From Achromobacter sp. (GTDB taxonomy: Bacteria > Pseudomonadota > Gammaproteobacteria > Burkholderiales > Burkholderiaceae_B): a stretch of DNA of 17,119 nucleotides. The notes below the pieces were generated by a model, which saw only the letters and a program-made list of their open reading frames with translations, made no database searches and had not been told where the DNA came from. Where the stretch lies: positions 1 through 17,119 of the forward strand of contig DMTA01000520.1 of assembly GCA_003454835.1 (NCBI GenBank), given 5' to 3'. The position numbers and the translations under genes are program-made. Shown piece by piece: positions 13,909 through 17,119 of the stretch; position 1 is the first letter of the stretch, and the number at the start of each line of letters is the position of its first letter.

Positions 13909-15161
13909 CGACACCCACCCTGTCCATCAACGGCAACCGGCTGTGGCGATCCTTGATGGATCTTGCGCAGATCGGCGCGACGTCCAAGGGCGGCAACTGC
14001 CGCCTGGCGCTCACCGCGCTCGATGGCCAGGGGCGCGATCTGGTGACCGGCTGGATGCGCGACGCCGGCATGACGGTGCGCGTGGACCAGGTGGGCAACA
14101 TCTTTGCCCGGCGCGCGGGCCGCGACGACAGCCTGCCGCCCGTCATGACGGGCAGCCACATCGACACGCAGCCCACGGGCGGCAAGTTCGACGGCTGTTA
14201 TGGCGTGCTTGCCGGGCTGGAAGTCATCCGCACCCTGAACGACGCGGGCGTGCAGACCGTAGCCCCGCTGGAAGTGGCGATCTGGACCAACGAGGAAGGC
14301 TCGCGCTTTGTGCCGGTCATGATGGGATCGGGCGTATTCGCCGGAAAATTTCCGTTGGAAACCGCGCTGTCGGCCCGCGACGCGCAGGGCATCAGCGTGC
14401 GCGACGAGCTTGCCGCCATTGGGTACGCGGGCGGCGATCCCGTGGGCGGCCGCCCGGTCGATGCCTATTTCGAGGCGCACATCGAGCAGGGCCCGATCCT
14501 TGAGCACGAGGAAAAGACCGTCGGCGTGGTGACGGGGTCGCTCGGCCTGCGCTGGTACGACGTCACGGTGACCGGCATGGAAATGCACGCCGGTCCGACG
14601 CCCATGGCGATCCGCCGCGACGCGCTTTTCGCCACGAGCTTCCTGCTTCAGGCGGTCGTGAACATCGCCAACAGCCACCAGCCGCATGGACGCGGCACGG
14701 TGGGCGAGATCCACGCTTTTCCGGGATCGCGCAACGTGATCCCGGGCCAGGTGCGTTTCACCACCGACCTGCGCCACGAAGACGAGGCGACGCTGGACCG
14801 CATGGACCAGGATTGGCGGCGCGTCTGCGACGACATCGCAGTCGCGCATGGCGTGCGCGTCGAGGTGAAGGATGTGCAGTACTTTCCGCCGACGCCGTTC
14901 GATCCCGATCTGGTCGACAAGGTGCGCAAGGGCGCCGCGAACCGCGACCTGCCCGCCATGAACATCGTCACCGGCGCCGGACACGACGCCGTCTACATGG
15001 CCGCGGTCGCGCCCACCGCCATGATCTTCGTGCCGTGCAAGGACGGTATCAGCCACAACGAAATCGAAGACGCCCGGCCCGAGCATCTGGAGGCCGGTTG
15101 CAACGTATTGCTCGACGCCATGGTGGCGCGGGCCAACGGCGCCAGTCAGCGCCCGGAGTGA
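13905..15161 (+). CDS. Zinc-dependent M20 family amidase (N-carbamoyl-L-amino acid hydrolase / allantoate amidohydrolase type)
   Basis: This 418-residue cytoplasmic enzyme belongs to the HyuC/AllC group of dinuclear metal amidases. Expected metal ligands are H85 (TGSHIDTQPTGGKFDG), D96, E131 (WTNEEGSRF), H192 (EAHIEQGP) and H384 (DGISHNEIEDA); the dimerisation domain is about 210-325, with GMEMHAGPTPM inside. These enzymes release carbamoyl groups from N-carbamoyl amino acids, or cleave allantoate or ureidoglycine-type substrates; sequence alone does not separate these activities. The start ATG overlaps the regulator stop in ATGA. With a FadR-type regulator before it and a peptide-type binding protein after it, it probably processes an imported amide or modified amino acid. 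Confidence 0.9.
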   Translation: MTTPTLSINGNRLWRSLMDLAQIGATSKGGNCRLALTALDGQGRDLVTGWMRDAGMTVRVDQVGNIFARRAGRDDSLPPVMTGSHIDTQPTGGKFDGCYGVLAGLEVIRTLNDAGVQTVAPLEVAIWTNEEGSRFVPVMMGSGVFAGKFPLETALSARDAQGISVRDELAAIGYAGGDPVGGRPVDAYFEAHIEQGPILEHEEKTVGVVTGSLGLRWYDVTVTGMEMHAGPTPMAIRRDALFATSFLLQAVVNIANSHQPHGRGTVGEIHAFPGSRNVIPGQVRFTTDLRHEDEATLDRMDQDWRRVCDDIAVAHGVRVEVKDVQYFPPTPFDPDLVDKVRKGAANRDLPAMNIVTGAGHDAVYMAAVAPTAMIFVPCKDGISHNEIEDARPEHLEAGCNVLLDAMVARANGASQRPE

Positions 15162-15492
15162 TTTGCCCAAGCCGTAGCCAGCACGCCTGATTCGTCCAAC
15201 AAAAAATGCAAAGGGGAAAAACTTGCAGCCGGACATTCACCGCACCGCAGCCGACCACGCCGCCCCCGCGGCCCTGGCCGCCCACGCCACCCTCGCCGTC
15301 CTGGCGAAGCACCATTGAATTCTCCGCATTGGTGCGCGGCGCCTTAACCAGCACCTGAACGAAGCATTGTTGCAGCAGCTCCACCCGCAGTACCCGAGAA
15401 ACGCAGGTGGCATGAGGTTTGCTTGATTCGGCACGGCTATCGCCGCGTCCAAGCGGCCGCCTGTCCGACCCTTTCCAGCCCGGAGGCTCGCA
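15162..15492 (+). other. 331-base gap between the hydrolase and SBP genes
   Basis: I see no recognisable gene. The gap holds an inverted repeat GCACCA (15309-15314)/TGGTGC (15330-15335) of unknown meaning and a possible short ORF. No copy of the GGCCTGACCACCAG operator and no convincing terminator or promoter is present. The size of the gap suggests that the SBP gene has its own promoter. Confidence 0.5.
15223..15318 (+). CDS. Possible 31-residue small ORF in the hydrolase-SBP gap
   Basis: TTG 15223 with AGGGG 7 bases upstream opens a 31-codon frame rich in Ala and His (QPDIHRTAADHAAPAALAA). A second frame from ATG 15206 gives a Pro-rich 50-mer. Neither is recognised. Composition is GC-biased, but that is true of any frame here. 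It may be a remnant or not translated at all. Confidence 0.15.
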   Translation: MQPDIHRTAADHAAPAALAAHATLAVLAKHH

Positions 15493-17070
15493 GTGAAATC
15501 GAAAAACTGGTTTTCCCTAAGCATCGGCGCATTGGTCCTTGCGGCCGCGCTGCCCGCCACGCAGGCGGTCGCCCAGACCAAGGGCGGCACGCTGAACATG
15601 ATCGTGCAGCCCGAACCGCCGGTGATTGTCACGGCCATCAATCAGCAGGGGCCGACGCAATTCGTTGCGGGCAAGATCTACGAGAGCCTGCTGACCTACT
15701 CCACCGACTTGAAGCCGCAGCCCGGCCTGGCCAAGTCCTGGGAAGCCGCCGCGGACGGGCTGACCTATACCTTCCATCTGCAGGACAACGTGAAGTGGCA
15801 TGACGGCAAACCGTTCACGTCAGAAGACGTGGTGTTCTCGCTGGCGGAGATGCTGCCCAAGACCCATGCGCGCGCCCGCGTCATCCTGAACAAGTTCGTC
15901 GATTCCGTGACGGCGCCGGACGCCAAGACCGTGGTCATCAAGCTGAAGACGCCGTTCCCGGCCTTCATGCTGATGTTCGAACCCGGTTTTGCGCCCATGA
16001 TGCCCAAGCATCTGTACGCCGGCACCGACTACATGACCAACCCCGCCAACCAGAAGCCCGTGGGCACCGGCCCGTTCGTCTTCAAGGAATGGAAGCGCGG
16101 CGAATACATCAAGCTGGCGCGCAACCCGGACTACTGGAAGCCGGGCAAGCCCTATCTGGATGAACTGGTGTTCAACGTGATTCCGGATGCGGCGTCGCGC
16201 GCCGTGGCGTTTGAGCGCGGCAGCGTGGACGTGCTGCGCGGCGGCGACGTCGACAACGTCGACATCAAGCGCCTGCGCGGCCTGCCCAACGTGGAATACA
16301 CCACGGCGGGCTGGGAGATGTTTTCGCCGCAGGCCTACCTGATCTTCAACATGCGCAAGCCGCCCTTCGACAACCTGAAGGTGCGCCAGGCCGTCATGGC
16401 CGCGATGAACCGCAACATGGTGGTCAACAACATCTTCTTCGGCCTGGGCAAGGTGTCGACCAGCCCGTTCGTGACGACCGAGATGTTCTACGACAAGAAC
16501 ATGCCGCCGATGCCGTTCGACATGAAGAAGGCGCGCGCGCTCATCAAGGAATCGGGCATCAAACCGGGCGACTACACGATCCGCCAATTGAGCTTTCCGT
16601 ACGGCTCGACCTGGGACCGGCTGGGCGAATACACCAAGCAGGCTCTTGAACAGCTGGGCTTCAAGGTGAACGTCGAATCGACGGACGCCGGCGGCTGGGC
16701 CAGCCGCACCGGCAATTGGGACTTCGACCTGACCACCACCTTCACCTACCAGTACGGCGACCCCGCGCTGGGCGTGCAGCGGCTGTACATCTCGTCGAAC
16801 ATCGTCAAGGGATCGCCCTTTGCCAACGTGCAGGGATACAGCAATCCCGAGACCGACAAGATGTGGGAGGCCGCCGCCTCCGAGGTCGATCCGGCCAAGC
16901 GTCAGGAGCTCTACACCAAGATCCAGACGACGTTGGTCAATGAGGTGGCCAATGGTTTCCTGGTCGACATGGAGTTCCCCACCCTGTCTCGCGCCAACGT
17001 GAAGAACCTGGTGAAGACCGCCATCGGTCTGAACGAGTCGTTCGACGACGTCTACATCGAGAAGAAGTAA
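15493..17070 (+). CDS. ABC transporter solute-binding protein, family 5 (DppA/OppA-like)
   Basis: This 525-residue periplasmic protein starts at GTG 15493, with GGAGG 6 bases upstream. The signal peptide is MKSKNWFSLSIGALVLAAAL followed by PATQAVA, with likely cleavage after residue 27 (AVA before QTKGG). The mature part has SBP_bac_5 hallmarks: GGTLNMIVQPEPP, the IYESLLTYSTDLKPQPGLAKSWE block, KWHDGKPFTSEDVVFSL (about 98-115), the PVGTGPFVFKEWKRGEYI block and KVRQAVMAAMNRN. It would capture a peptide, nickel-like complex, opine or other amide and pass it to permeases that should lie beyond the right edge. The nearby hydrolase suggests a small amide or modified amino acid. The specificity is unknown. 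Confidence 0.94.
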   Translation: MKSKNWFSLSIGALVLAAALPATQAVAQTKGGTLNMIVQPEPPVIVTAINQQGPTQFVAGKIYESLLTYSTDLKPQPGLAKSWEAAADGLTYTFHLQDNVKWHDGKPFTSEDVVFSLAEMLPKTHARARVILNKFVDSVTAPDAKTVVIKLKTPFPAFMLMFEPGFAPMMPKHLYAGTDYMTNPANQKPVGTGPFVFKEWKRGEYIKLARNPDYWKPGKPYLDELVFNVIPDAASRAVAFERGSVDVLRGGDVDNVDIKRLRGLPNVEYTTAGWEMFSPQAYLIFNMRKPPFDNLKVRQAVMAAMNRNMVVNNIFFGLGKVSTSPFVTTEMFYDKNMPPMPFDMKKARALIKESGIKPGDYTIRQLSFPYGSTWDRLGEYTKQALEQLGFKVNVESTDAGGWASRTGNWDFDLTTTFTYQYGDPALGVQRLYISSNIVKGSPFANVQGYSNPETDKMWEAAASEVDPAKRQELYTKIQTTLVNEVANGFLVDMEFPTLSRANVKNLVKTAIGLNESFDDVYIEKK

Positions 17071-17081
17071 GCATTGCCGAA

Positions 17082-17112
17082 GCGCCGCCGTGGGCTTGAC
17101 CCGCGGCGGCGC
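17082..17112 (+). other. Strong hairpin after the SBP gene
   Basis: GCGCCGCCG (17082-17090) and CGGCGGCGC (17104-17112) pair perfectly, with an inner GGG/CCC (17092-17094, 17100-17102), giving about 12 bp 11 bases after the stop. No T run follows within the window. Hairpins at this place often stabilise the binding-protein mRNA relative to the permease genes that follow. Confidence 0.6.
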
Positions 17113-17119
17113 CCGGCTG

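Noticed and set aside
13728..15236. A 502-codon minus-strand frame opposite the amidase
   Set aside because: The sense strand encodes all metal-ligand motifs of a carbamoylase; the antisense product is His/Arg/Val-rich and featureless.

Overview
This window looks like chromosome from a GC-rich betaproteobacterium of the Alcaligenaceae (Bordetella/Achromobacter type). The protein sequences, the strong G/C preference at third codon positions and the grouping of an EIIA(Man)-type protein, HPr and Enzyme I next to gshB all point that way. The genus is inferred from recalled family sequences, not from a search. I see no insertion sequence, phage gene, CRISPR array, tRNA or rRNA.

Layout. (1) 1-1112, minus strand: the N-terminal part of comM (runs off the left edge) and ubiK, with an intrinsic terminator between them. 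(2) 1113-1728: a gene-poor stretch. Its left half is full of inverted repeats and ends in an intrinsic terminator on the minus strand that belongs to no visible gene, so it is a candidate small RNA. Its right half carries two NtrC-type sites and a sigma-54 promoter driving (3) glnK-amtB (1729-3334, plus), which ends in a strong terminator. (4) 3476-7079, minus: gshB, an EIIA of the mannose family, ptsH and ptsI, apparently one operon. No sugar-transport EIIB/EIIC is visible, so this is probably a regulatory PTS branch. (5) 7245-9769, minus: thrS-infC, with infC starting at a rare ATC codon. The usual rpmI-rplT genes do not follow. thrS has a long leader containing two terminator-like hairpins. 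(6) 10303-11046, plus: an orphan RcsB-like response regulator. (7) hemN (minus), with an FNR-like box placed exactly as in a class II anaerobic promoter and possibly a leaderless mRNA. (8) An 88-residue unknown protein (plus). (9) 13029-17119, plus: a FadR-type GntR regulator overlapping a M20-family N-carbamoyl amino acid hydrolase/allantoate amidohydrolase, then a family 5 (DppA/OppA-like) solute-binding protein. This is probably the start of an uptake and hydrolysis cluster that continues past the right edge.

Most genes are conserved housekeeping functions. The less ordinary material is in the non-coding DNA: the orphan minus-strand terminator and structured stretch at 1133-1504, the thrS leader, the hemN promoter and a 14-bp operator-like sequence repeated exactly 100 bp apart before the GntR gene.
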